Shown here: positions 51,991 to 59,496 of the stretch, one piece after another
Layout: each line of letters opens with the position of its first letter
Position numbering within the stretch: the stretch's first letter is position 1
Source of the DNA: Persicobacter sp. CCB-QB2
GTDB lineage: Bacteria; Bacteroidota; Bacteroidia; Cytophagales; Cyclobacteriaceae
Reading direction: 5' to 3'
DNA: 64,000 nucleotides
Assembly (NCBI RefSeq): GCF_001274635.1
Contig: NZ_LBGV01000001.1
Coordinates: 1,116,001-1,180,000 of the forward strand
Made by a program: the position numbers and the translations under genes
The notes under the pieces: model-generated
What the model was told of the DNA's origin: nothing
Database searches by the model: none
The model's input: the letters and a program-made list of their open reading frames with translations, nothing else

Positions 51991-53769
51991 TTATTTGATC
52001 ATCTTTTTACTTTTGAAGAGTTCTTCCTCTAATTGTCGGATCTTGTCCTCAAATTCATACTTTTCTGTTTCGTCAAACTGAATGCCTAACAAGCCGGTGA
52101 TGCCCAGGTAATCAATAAAAAACGGCATTTTGATGGTTCTCAGGTATTTGGTTTTACCTCCTGAAAGGTCTGCAGCCTCTGTTTGGCGATATTCCCGCGC
52201 TCCGGTTCTCATGATTTCTTTTTCTTCATCTATCATGGGTCGTCCTACCTCTTCACCAAAGAAGTCAAGGTCTGATTTACCTAACAGGTCCTCCTCCGAA
52301 CAGTTATGAGCTTTACAAACGGCTTCATTGACCATTATCATGCGACACTCATCATCTTTCATGAAAATCTTGTTGGGCACCACATTGAATATTTTCTGGA
52401 AGACCTTAGCGTGTTGCTGTATTTCTGTTATCATTTTTTCATGTTGCTCCTTTTGTTCATCCTGCATCCGCGTGATTTGCTCGTGCGTAGCGTGAAGCTC
52501 TTCCATGTTTTGGCGCATCTCTTCCTCCTGAGCCCTTAGTTGCTCCGTGGCTAATTGAGATTCTTCCAGTAACAGCTGAGTGCGTGCATTTATTTTATTG
52601 TTGATCAGGTAAGAGGCGACTGAATGGGATGCTTTTTGCAGGTATTCCATATGGTATTCATCCATCACCTGAAAGGCCGCTAGTTCAATCACTCCGACAA
52701 TTTCTTCATTGTATTTCAAAGGCATAATTAAAATACAATTCGGATTCGCTTCTCCCAGGCCGGAAGTAATGGAAATGTAGTTTTCCGGAACCTCCGTCAG
52801 GTAAATGGTTTCTTGCTCCAGATAACATTGCCCCACCAGGCCTTCGCCAATTTCAATTTTTTGCTCGTGGTACTTTTTGCGATTGTAAGCATAGCAGGCA
52901 GTAAGTTGTAAATGCAGGTCCTCACTTTCTCCTTCCACACTGTACAGGCCTCCCTGAATGGCGCCGGCATAATTTACAATTTCCCTGATGATTTGATCCT
53001 GTAGTGCATCGTCCTTTTCATTGGTGCGCAGTAATTGGTCAATGGCTGAAACTCCTTGAGTGATCCATTGCCGTTTTTCATCAATGGCCTTTTGCTCCTT
53101 AATTTTGGAGACATAATCCTCCATTTCTTCTGATTGTTTTACCAGGTCTTTTTGCTTTTGATCCATGTTTTCCACCAACTCTTCATTGGATTTTCTTTGG
53201 AGGTGAGCAAAGTATTCCATTAATAAGATAATGGCGAAAAGCAAAAGGGTGAAAAAGCCCGCGGTTATTTTTCGGCTGATGGTATCTACTGGTCCGAAAA
53301 TCAATCCTTCCGGTTGAAATGTTCCCGCGAAGAACAAAGGCCCCGCCAGCGCTAAAATGCTCAATCCAAAAGCTAGGAGCAAGTCTTTTGGGTTTCGGAA
53401 AGAGAGCAATAAAAATGGTATTGTGGCAATATTGACCTGATATAAAATCATTTCCAGCGTGGGTTCGGCACCAGCCGGGGTATCTGCACAGGAAATGATG
53501 CAGGCAAAGATGATACTGCTGTAAATAAGAATAGAACGAGCCGTTCGGTATGACTGGTTTAGATTGAAGGCCAGGCTTAGCAGTAATAAAAAAATGTGGG
53601 TCAGTGGAATCCAAAAAAGGTTGCCGCCATTCCAATAATTCAGGGAGGCCAGTCCTAAATTAATGAGGATTAATAATGCAGCACAAAATTTGGTCGCCAT
53701 CATACTGTTTTGCTGGTGAATCCCGATATTGCTATTGGTCTCACTTTTAAATAACTTAGAAAAGTTCAT
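51991..53769 (-). CDS. 7TM-GAF-PAS sensory protein, no output domain
   Basis: 592 residues. About six to seven N-terminal helices (to about residue 195), coiled coil (about 200-240), GAF domain (about 245-395; GLVGQCYLEQETIYLTE), second Gln-rich coiled coil (about 400-450), then a PAS domain (about 455-560; FMKDDECRMIMVNEAVCKAHNCSEEDLLGKSDLDFF). No kinase, cyclase or HTH part follows, so it would signal through protein contacts. The gene at 5081-6783 is a paralogue lacking most of the PAS domain and broken by a frameshift. The ATG is at 53769. Confidence 0.88.
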   Translation of the reverse strand: MNFSKLFKSETNSNIGIHQQNSMMATKFCAALLILINLGLASLNYWNGGNLFWIPLTHIFLLLLSLAFNLNQSYRTARSILIYSSIIFACIISCADTPAGAEPTLEMILYQVNIATIPFLLLSFRNPKDLLLAFGLSILALAGPLFFAGTFQPEGLIFGPVDTISRKITAGFFTLLLFAIILLMEYFAHLQRKSNEELVENMDQKQKDLVKQSEEMEDYVSKIKEQKAIDEKRQWITQGVSAIDQLLRTNEKDDALQDQIIREIVNYAGAIQGGLYSVEGESEDLHLQLTACYAYNRKKYHEQKIEIGEGLVGQCYLEQETIYLTEVPENYISITSGLGEANPNCILIMPLKYNEEIVGVIELAAFQVMDEYHMEYLQKASHSVASYLINNKINARTQLLLEESQLATEQLRAQEEEMRQNMEELHATHEQITRMQDEQKEQHEKMITEIQQHAKVFQKIFNVVPNKIFMKDDECRMIMVNEAVCKAHNCSEEDLLGKSDLDFFGEEVGRPMIDEEKEIMRTGAREYRQTEAADLSGGKTKYLRTIKMPFFIDYLGITGLLGIQFDETEKYEFEDKIRQLEEELFKSKKMIK

Positions 53770-53853
53770 AATAGGGGGCGATAGGTAAAAAAACTATTTC
53801 TTAATGCCCAAATTTAGACTATAAAATTAATTTTTCAACGATAATTAAATAGA

Positions 53854-54639
53854 ATGAAGGCTTATTCTATCAATTTGGATCAAAAAAAAATTGGCGCTTG
53901 TTTTTCCGGTGGCGGGGTGAAAGGAGTGGCCCATTTGGGGATGATCAAGGCCTTCGAAGAAGTTGGTATTCAGTTTTCAGCAGTTAGTGGGACTTCCTCC
54001 GGAGCCATTGTGGCAGCCTTTTATGCCGCAGGTTATCCGGCGGAAGAATTGCTTGGGATCATTAAGTCGCTTTCTTTGACAAAGCTGGTTAGGCCTGCCT
54101 GGAGCAAAAAGGGCTTATTAAATATAGAACAATTGAAGCCTTTGTTTTATAAATACCTGGCAGTTGACAAATTTGAGGAATTATCTATCCCCCTGACCGT
54201 TGCAGCGATTGATTTGGTGGATGGTCAAATATGTTATTTTGATACTGGAGATTTAATTTTGCCCTTAATGGCCAGCTGTGCGATTCCGGCAATTTTTGCA
54301 CCGGTACCTATTGATGGAAAAATGCTTATTGACGGAGGAATGTTAAATAATATGCCGGTGGAAGCCTTGGTTGGTAGAATGGATGTGACGGTGGGTTTTA
54401 ATTGCAATGTAATACAGAAGGGGTGTACAGATTTTAGTTTGAAAAAGAATCTAGAGCGGAGTTTGTTGTTGGCCGTTAATGTGAATGTTCAACACAGTCA
54501 GCGATATTGTGATTGGTACCTGGAAGCTCCACAATTAGCCGGCTACTCTCCGCTGAAACTGGAGGGCTTGGATGATATTTTTGAAATAGGTTATCACTAC
54601 GCAAAAGATTTTTTGAGGCAACAGGAATTAAACGCTTAA
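53854..54639 (+). CDS. Patatin-like phospholipase
   Basis: 261 residues, single patatin domain. Oxyanion loop GGGVKGVAHLG, nucleophile in GTSSGAIV and the second catalytic residue in DGGMLNNMPV. It hydrolyses phospholipid or lysophospholipid acyl esters; no signal peptide, so cytoplasmic or peripheral. Its TAA stop (54637-54639) lies in the terminal repeat of copy C. The next gene (PlsC-type acyltransferase) lies 277 bases on, so the pair may form a deacylation/reacylation set; that is inference. Confidence 0.9.
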   Translation: MKAYSINLDQKKIGACFSGGGVKGVAHLGMIKAFEEVGIQFSAVSGTSSGAIVAAFYAAGYPAEELLGIIKSLSLTKLVRPAWSKKGLLNIEQLKPLFYKYLAVDKFEELSIPLTVAAIDLVDGQICYFDTGDLILPLMASCAIPAIFAPVPIDGKMLIDGGMLNNMPVEALVGRMDVTVGFNCNVIQKGCTDFSLKKNLERSLLLAVNVNVQHSQRYCDWYLEAPQLAGYSPLKLEGLDDIFEIGYHYAKDFLRQQELNA

Positions 54640-54855
54640 GCCGAAATATTTGCAGCTGAATTAAGGTTGTGCGCTAAGCGGCTTATTTTCATTTTTCTAA
54701 AATTGTAATTACTGATTTGTTAATAGCCCAAATGGGGGCAAGCTTGCTTTCTCCTAATTTATCTGCTTCGTTGGAAAATTGCAATAGGGAAGTATTCCAT
54801 CATTTTTTCCGCCTTGCAGCTAAACGAGGATTAAAGCATGAATAATTCGGGTTAA
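54636..54855 (+). repeat. Intergenic repeat element, copy C
   Basis: Ends TTAAGCCGAAATATT and AATAATTCGGGTTAA, imperfect inverted repeats. The 3' half shows CTTGCTTTCTCCTAATTTAT and CAGCTAAACGAGGATTAAAG. The left end supplies the stop codon of the patatin gene. Located between two genes in the same direction. Confidence 0.82.
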
Positions 54856-54916
54856 TTTCTTCCTGCCTTTTATTTTACCTACTGAAAACCTAAGTTTGCA
54901 GCAAATTAATTGATTC

Positions 54917-55486
54917 ATGTGGAAATTCATTTCAAAAATAATATTTAAAGTTTCCGGTTGGAAAATTGAGGGCGACAGCCATATTGGTTTAAAGAAAGCG
55001 GTGGTTATCGCTGCTCCGCATACCAGTAATTGGGATTTTATTTATGCCCGGGCAGCTTTTTTTCTATTGGGCCTTCCGGTAAAATATACCATAAAGCGCG
55101 AATGGACGGACAATAAAGTGTTTGGGGGATTACTAAAACGCTTAGGTGCCATCGGTATTGATCGTCGCCCCAAAGGGATGCGAGACGATCAGAAGTTATC
55201 CATGGTGGAGGCGATGGCAAATTTGTACAAGGAAAATGATGAAATGATGATCATGATCACTCCTGAGGGTACGCGGAAATATGTGGAGAAATGGAAGTCA
55301 GGTTTTTATCGCCTGGCAGAAATGGCGGAGGTGCCCATTGCTTTGGGGTATCTGGATTTTGAACGTAAACGTGCCGGTATTCATAGTGTGTATCATCCCA
55401 CAGGAAATTATGATCAGGATTTGGAAGAGATTATGTCTTTCTACCGAACGGTAAAAGGAAAACACCCTGAACTGGGGGTTAAGTAA
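54917..55486 (+). CDS. PlsC-type lysophospholipid acyltransferase
   Basis: 189 residues, shorter than most PlsC. Motif I AAPHTSNWDFIYA with HX4D complete; motif III TPEGTRKYVEKWKSG. It adds an acyl chain to lysophosphatidic acid or a similar acceptor at the inner membrane. Unlike the OlsF-like protein upstream it keeps the catalytic His. No obvious membrane helix besides a short hydrophobic start. Its own terminator follows within four bases. Confidence 0.9.
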   Translation: MWKFISKIIFKVSGWKIEGDSHIGLKKAVVIAAPHTSNWDFIYARAAFFLLGLPVKYTIKREWTDNKVFGGLLKRLGAIGIDRRPKGMRDDQKLSMVEAMANLYKENDEMMIMITPEGTRKYVEKWKSGFYRLAEMAEVPIALGYLDFERKRAGIHSVYHPTGNYDQDLEEIMSFYRTVKGKHPELGVK

Positions 55487-55489
55487 AGA

Positions 55490-55518
55490 TTAAAATTCCC
55501 TGCGGGGAATTTTTTTTG
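55490..55518 (+). terminator. Terminator after the small acyltransferase
   Basis: Stem AATTCCC / GGGAATT with loop TGCG, then T8. Confidence 0.88.
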
Positions 55519-55520
55519 TC

Positions 55521-55597
55521 CTAAGCCGAATTCTGCTTTCGTAAATCCTTGACTTACAGTTAACCGAGGTTTGAAGCATGAATACTCCGGCTTAAGA
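55521..55597 (+). repeat. Intergenic repeat element, copy D (internally deleted)
   Basis: Only 77 bases: left end CTAAGCCGAATTC joined to the family's 3' end (CTTACAGTTAACCGAGGTTTGAAGCATGAATA in fragments, then CTCCGGCTTAAG). Both terminal repeats are present but the middle is missing, as in a deletion derivative of a mobile element. Confidence 0.72.
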
Positions 55598-55768
55598 ATT
55601 TAGGAAAATATACACCTAAATCATATAAGATAAACTCTTTGGGTGGGTTTATTGAATCCTGTGGGCTGTAATTTGGCTTAGCCAGCCACATCTACTTTTT
55701 ACAGAAAAGGAGCCAGGCTAGTCCTGTTTAGGGTCAAACAAATAATTTTCGAAAGAGTGTTTCTTTTT

Positions 55769-55799
55769 TTTGGGATTTATAAAATTGCCTTTAACTTTG
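55769..55799 (+). promoter_or_regulatory. Promoter of the cobalamin riboswitch transcript
   Basis: TTTG (55769-55772), 19 bases, TAACTTTG (55792-55799): an exact fit to the Bacteroidota consensus, placed directly before the riboswitch. Confidence 0.7.
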
Positions 55800-55966
55800 T
55801 CAATGAGGACGGTTCTTCCAAGGAAGATGAAAAGGGAAGTTTGTGCAATTCAAACACTGTTCCCGCAACTGTAAATCCGTATTTTGAATATTTTACATCC
55901 CTCACCACTGCCCGTAAGGGTGGGAAGGTCGTAAAGTGTCTCGGAAAGTCAGGAGACCTGCCGTAG
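55800..55966 (+). promoter_or_regulatory. Cobalamin (B12) riboswitch with no downstream gene
   Basis: Signature parts in order: AAGGGAAGTTTGTGCAATTC (55831-55850), CCCGCAACTGTAA (55862-55874), CCACTGCCCG...GGGTGGGAAGG, and the 3' block AAGTCAGGAGACCTGCCG (55946-55963). These match the conserved core of the cobalamin riboswitch class. A promoter lies just upstream. No plus-strand gene follows; the only ORF nearby is 16 codons at 56011-56061 (MNRVCHFCNMQ..). Confidence 0.93.
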
Positions 55967-56483
55967 CTCAAAGCTAATGATTTAACATTGCCCGGGATTT
56001 GGTAATGTAAATGAATAGAGTTTGTCATTTCTGCAATATGCAAAATGCTTTATTTTCTTGAGAATAATCCCTAAAGCGGTGAATTTGCCTTAATTGGCTA
56101 GGTTTCGCTCTATTGTGGCTTTTTTTTGTGAATGGCTATAAAGTGCTTTGAAGCTTAGGGCCTGTTATGTGCTCAGTTTTAAATAATAGCCAAAATTGAG
56201 GTGGAAAGGGTTATTGGAAAGTCATGTTTTATAAAATGACAGACCCAAGAAAAAATTAAGCAGTTGATAATTGTTGAATTACCTTTTTTTAAATTTTGAT
56301 GACTGAGTGGATCAAAGGCTTTGTAGAAATAATGATTGATATTAAATAAAAAATAGTATAGATAATAGATACAAAATCTCATTGAGATGAAGTAAACAGG
56401 GACGAACTTGAAATTCTGTCTCGAGTATATTTGAAGGTGGTCATGCCAAGCCCGTTTAAAAGATCCTGGATAGTTTTTGAAAT
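55967..56483. other. Non-coding stretch downstream of the riboswitch
   Basis: About 520 bases with many stop codons in all plus frames and no recognisable gene. An inverted repeat GTCAT...ATGAC occurs at 56221-56240. Two terminators follow at 56482 and 56549. It may be a riboswitch-controlled non-coding transcript, or the remains of a lost gene such as a B12 receptor; neither can be decided from sequence. Confidence 0.45.
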
Positions 56484-56515
56484 CGGCAGGTTCCTGTACC
56501 TGCCGGTTCTTTTTC
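56482..56515 (+). terminator. Plus-strand terminator after the riboswitch region
   Basis: Stem CGGCAGGT / ACCTGCCG with a 6-base loop, followed by TTCTTTTT. The nearest plus-strand transcript is that of the riboswitch. Confidence 0.8.
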
Positions 56516-56548
56516 CCATCCAAAAAGTTCGATAGTTAATTTTCTTTG

Positions 56549-56578
56549 AGCCGATGTTGAAACACATCGGTTTTTTTG
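56549..56578 (+). terminator. Second plus-strand terminator
   Basis: Stem CCGATG / CATCGG (extended by a T-A pair) with a 6-base loop, then T7. Directly before the end of the minus-strand YwqK-like gene. Confidence 0.75.
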
Positions 56579-56589
56579 TGGAATTTTTT

Positions 56590-57144
56590 CTAGAATTCTT
56601 CCTCCTTAATAATTTTTCCGCTTGTATTGTAGGAGTACCAAATTCCGGTTTTTTTGCTATTCTCGTATTGACCTTTCTGAATCAGGTTCCCCTCCTGATC
56701 ATGGGCAAAGTATTTTCCTGACCCTTCAGATAGTAATTGATTCCCCTCTTCATCGAAGAAATTTTTAATAATAAATTGTTCTCGCTCACGGCCATTTTTT
56801 TGTTTTACCACTTCCCAGTGCCCCTCTTCTTTTAATTGGCCATTCGAGTACCACCATTGCCATAATCCTATTTTCTTTCCCTTTTCAAAATATTTGACCC
56901 CTTTAATGTTTCCATTGGGGTGAAAGTAAAAGAATTTACCATTTTCTTTACCGTCGACGATGGCCCCCCGGCGCATTATTTGGTGGTCGAGGTTGAAATC
57001 CTCGCACATGCTTTCAAGGCCTTCCTGCCGGTAGTAGGAGGCATGAGCTTTATCGCAAACGTTAAATTGCTTGTCAAGGTAAGTGGTGTCAGCAGTGACT
57101 TCAGTTTGAATTTGAAATAATAGCGATAGTAATAAAATTTTCAT
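56590..57144 (-). CDS. YwqK/MORN-repeat protein
   Basis: 184 residues, short signal-like start (about 1-18). At least four MORN_2-type repeats: GKFFYFHPNGNIKGVKYFEKGKKIGLW, WWYSNGQLKEEGHW, YFAHDQEGNLIQKGQYENSKKTGIW and YSYNTSGKIIKEEEF (in fragments). Such proteins are common in Bacteroidota; called YwqK antitoxin-like by homology, but no toxin is adjacent. Extracytoplasmic by the N-terminus. No clear operon: the next gene on the strand (57256) lies about 110 bases upstream and has its own terminator. Confidence 0.85.
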   Translation of the reverse strand: MKILLLSLLFQIQTEVTADTTYLDKQFNVCDKAHASYYRQEGLESMCEDFNLDHQIMRRGAIVDGKENGKFFYFHPNGNIKGVKYFEKGKKIGLWQWWYSNGQLKEEGHWEVVKQKNGREREQFIIKNFFDEEGNQLLSEGSGKYFAHDQEGNLIQKGQYENSKKTGIWYSYNTSGKIIKEEEF

Positions 57145-57229
57145 ATGGCAATTTAGTGCCGAAAACTATTCCAATTCTATTGCGGATACCTGTGAGGTGA
57201 AAATATGTCAAAATCGGATAGACTGAACC

Positions 57230-57257
57230 CAAAAAAAAGAGGAGCAGGGCTCCTCTT
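57230..57257 (-). terminator. Terminator of the bcp operon, overlapping the last stop
   Basis: Stem AAGAGGAGC / GCTCCTCTT with loop AGG; on the minus strand a T8 run follows. The stem overlaps the TAA of the small HTH-like gene. Confidence 0.85.
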
Positions 57258-57495
57258 AAAATTCTTCATCATCAGATTGTAGATTGTTAAGTTCAGAAAT
57301 CGTCTTGTTGACGTATTGAATGAACCTTTGATCTACCATACGCCTTGAATCATCTTCTGTGCAATCTATTTCTTTATATACCTTCCCGATTATTTGTCTG
57401 ATGCCTTTCCAGTGCAGATCAAAATGATCTGCAATCTTTTGGACAGGCCATCCGTTTAGGTAAAGCCGAAATATTTTGAGGTATTTAACTTGCAT
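57256..57495 (-). CDS. Small helix-turn-helix-like protein
   Basis: 79 residues. The central LNGWPVQKIADHFDLHWKGIRQIIGKVY has the pattern of a helix-turn-helix (sigma-70 region 4 or resolvase-like), followed by an acidic end. Family not recognised. It starts 20 bases after the bcp stop on the same strand and shares its terminator, so bcp and this gene are one transcript. Confidence 0.7.
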   Translation of the reverse strand: MQVKYLKIFRLYLNGWPVQKIADHFDLHWKGIRQIIGKVYKEIDCTEDDSRRMVDQRFIQYVNKTISELNNLQSDDEEF

Positions 57496-57515
57496 AGGAG
57501 GAGTTCGAGGCCAGT

Positions 57516-57965
57516 TTATTGGATGATTTGCGCCGTATGTTCTTTGGTTTTTACTTTTTCTATGATTTCCTCCAGCTTTCCTTCTTCGTCAATGATGAAG
57601 GTGGTGCGGATGGTACCCATATAGGTTCTTCCATAATTTTTCTTTTCCCCCCAGGTGCCATACATTTCATGAACGGCTTTGTCCTCATCTGCAATCAGAG
57701 GAAATGGAAGTTCATGTTTGCTGATGAATTTTTGGTGGGAAGTTTCAGAGTCAGTTGATACCCCAATTACTTCATAGCCTTTTTCCATCAATACTTCATA
57801 ATTGTCTCGCAAATTACAAGCCTGGGCAGTACATCCTGGGGTATTGTCTTTTGGGTAGAAGTACAATACTACTTTTTTGCCTTTGAAATCTGATAATTTA
57901 ATCAAATTACCATTTTGGTCTTTGCCCTCGAATGCCGGAGCGGCTTTGCCAATTTCTAATGCCAT
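57516..57965 (-). CDS. bcp: Thiol peroxidase Bcp (peroxiredoxin Q)
   Basis: 149 residues, complete. Peroxidatic Cys45 in NTPGCTAQAC and resolving Cys50, the CX4C pattern of Bcp-type peroxiredoxins. It reduces hydrogen and organic peroxides with thioredoxin; cytoplasmic. Its first part (codons 1-68) lies inside the left unit of an 837-bp tandem duplication and is repeated, truncated, at 58560-58802. This copy has the complete 3' end, so it is the functional one. Upstream now lies a copy of the M23 gene's end rather than the full M23 gene. Confidence 0.95.
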   Translation of the reverse strand: MALEIGKAAPAFEGKDQNGNLIKLSDFKGKKVVLYFYPKDNTPGCTAQACNLRDNYEVLMEKGYEVIGVSTDSETSHQKFISKHELPFPLIADEDKAVHEMYGTWGEKKNYGRTYMGTIRTTFIIDEEGKLEEIIEKVKTKEHTAQIIQ

Positions 57966-58598
57966 GGTTTGGATCGGTTTATGTTTGTGAATTTTGGTTT
58001 ATTTGATCAAATGGGATTCGCAATATAAGCTTTCGTATACGTAAATAAAAGGATATTTTAGTCTATGGTATGTGCTTTTCATATATCTTTTTATTCCCGA
58101 TTTGATCTGTGACTTCCACCCGTAACAGTCCTTTTAATGGGATAGTTTTGTCCAGTCTTTCGGACCAAATCATATTTGTTTTATAGTCATAATGTAGCAA
58201 AAGCCATTGGTCATTGATCCAGGCGTTGTAGCTGCTGATGCCGGAGCGCTCATCGGTGATTCTAAACTTACATTTTTTATTGTTTACTATTATAGGATGA
58301 ATTTTTGGAGGGATACTATCGTATTTAATAGTAAACTGACCAAATGATCTGCTCTTGAACTTTATCACTTTTTCTTCTTCCCAGGTGCCGCCTATATAGC
58401 TATATCCCTTTCCAACTTTTTGGTACACTGCTGCTTTTTCCTGTTCGTACGCCTGCTGTAATTTTAATTCTGCGTAAAAGTTGCTTTTGAGAGGGATAGT
58501 CGTTTCGCCAATACTGAATATTTCCTCTCTTAATTTCTCATCATACTGATAGTCTGTATTTAAGTATAAGTCCTGAAACAGTGTGTTTTTGGTGAATT
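57762..58598. repeat. Tandem duplication, left unit (837 bp)
   Basis: Repeats 58599-59435 at an offset of exactly 837 bases. Starts inside bcp (CCCAATTACTTC) and ends at GTTTTTGGTGAATT in the M23 coding region. All encoded residues in both units are identical. 837 is a multiple of 3, but the unit covers two genes. Confidence 0.9.
58063..58598 (-). pseudogene. Copied C-terminal end of the M23 peptidase gene
   Basis: The open part (58063-58428, 121 codons from an internal Met) is identical in sequence to 58900-59265. The fragment extends up to the duplication joint at 58598. It lacks the peptidase domain, and no start signal suggests separate expression. Encodes the Ig-like C-terminal domain that ends in VEVTDQIGNKKIYEKHIP. 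Confidence 0.8.
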
Positions 58599-58802
58599 CC
58601 CAATTACTTCATAGCCTTTTTCCATCAATACTTCATAATTGTCTCGCAAATTACAAGCCTGGGCAGTACATCCTGGGGTATTGTCTTTTGGGTAGAAGTA
58701 CAATACTACTTTTTTGCCTTTGAAATCTGATAATTTAATCAAATTACCATTTTGGTCTTTGCCCTCGAATGCCGGAGCGGCTTTGCCAATTTCTAATGCC
58801 AT
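58560..58802 (-). pseudogene. Truncated bcp copy made by the duplication
   Basis: The first 68 codons are identical to bcp, including Cys45 and Cys50; then the frame runs across the duplication joint into 12 unrelated codons (NSPKTHCFRTYT) and stops. Missing the second half of the thioredoxin fold, so not functional as a peroxidase. It keeps bcp's original position after the M23 gene. Confidence 0.85.
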
Positions 58803-59435
58803 GGTTTGGATCGGTTTATGTTTGTGAATTTTGGTTTATTTGATCAAATGGGATTCGCAATATAAGCTTTCGTATACGTAAATAAAAGGATATTTTAGTC
58901 TATGGTATGTGCTTTTCATATATCTTTTTATTCCCGATTTGATCTGTGACTTCCACCCGTAACAGTCCTTTTAATGGGATAGTTTTGTCCAGTCTTTCGG
59001 ACCAAATCATATTTGTTTTATAGTCATAATGTAGCAAAAGCCATTGGTCATTGATCCAGGCGTTGTAGCTGCTGATGCCGGAGCGCTCATCGGTGATTCT
59101 AAACTTACATTTTTTATTGTTTACTATTATAGGATGAATTTTTGGAGGGATACTATCGTATTTAATAGTAAACTGACCAAATGATCTGCTCTTGAACTTT
59201 ATCACTTTTTCTTCTTCCCAGGTGCCGCCTATATAGCTATATCCCTTTCCAACTTTTTGGTACACTGCTGCTTTTTCCTGTTCGTACGCCTGCTGTAATT
59301 TTAATTCTGCGTAAAAGTTGCTTTTGAGAGGGATAGTCGTTTCGCCAATACTGAATATTTCCTCTCTTAATTTCTCATCATACTGATAGTCTGTATTTAA
59401 GTATAAGTCCTGAAACAGTGTGTTTTTGGTGAATT
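58599..59435. repeat. Tandem duplication, right unit (837 bp)
   Basis: Second unit of the duplication; GAATT|CCCAATTAC at the joint, with no shared bases at the break. This unit is the original end of the M23 gene plus the first part of bcp. Confidence 0.9.
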
Positions 59436-59496
59436 TTAATTTTAAATTCTTATGAAAGAAATTGATGTTACTGGCCGCCGGAATCTCAATTTGAAA
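58900..59496 (-). CDS. M23 peptidase, C-terminal part after a frameshift
   Basis: In this frame reading continues from the C-run at 59497-59502 as FQIEIPAASNINFFHK and onward without a stop to 58900, about 198 residues. The last 121 form an Ig-like domain (GKGYSYIGGTWEEEK, FRITDERSGISSYNAWIND). This is the normal C-terminal region of long Bacteroidota M23 peptidases. One added C in the run joins it to the peptidase part at 59442-60809, giving about 636 residues in total. Confidence 0.78.
   Translation of the reverse strand, partial: FQIEIPAASNINFFHKNLKLKFTKNTLFQDLYLNTDYQYDEKLREEIFSIGETTIPLKSNFYAELKLQQAYEQEKAAVYQKVGKGYSYIGGTWEEEKVIKFKSRSFGQFTIKYDSIPPKIHPIIVNNKKCKFRITDERSGISSYNAWINDQWLLLHYDYKTNMIWSERLDKTIPLKGLLRVEVTDQIGNKKIYEKHIP

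Noticed and set aside
55777..56043. 88-codon minus-strand frame over the riboswitch
   Set aside because: It is the antisense of a conserved RNA structure, not a gene.
56179..56523. 114-codon minus-strand frame after the riboswitch
   Set aside because: Aromatic-rich unlikely composition, spans a strong plus-strand terminator, no start signal.
56590..57144. YwqK protein as part of a toxin-antitoxin pair
   Set aside because: Despite the usual name, no partner toxin gene lies next to it.
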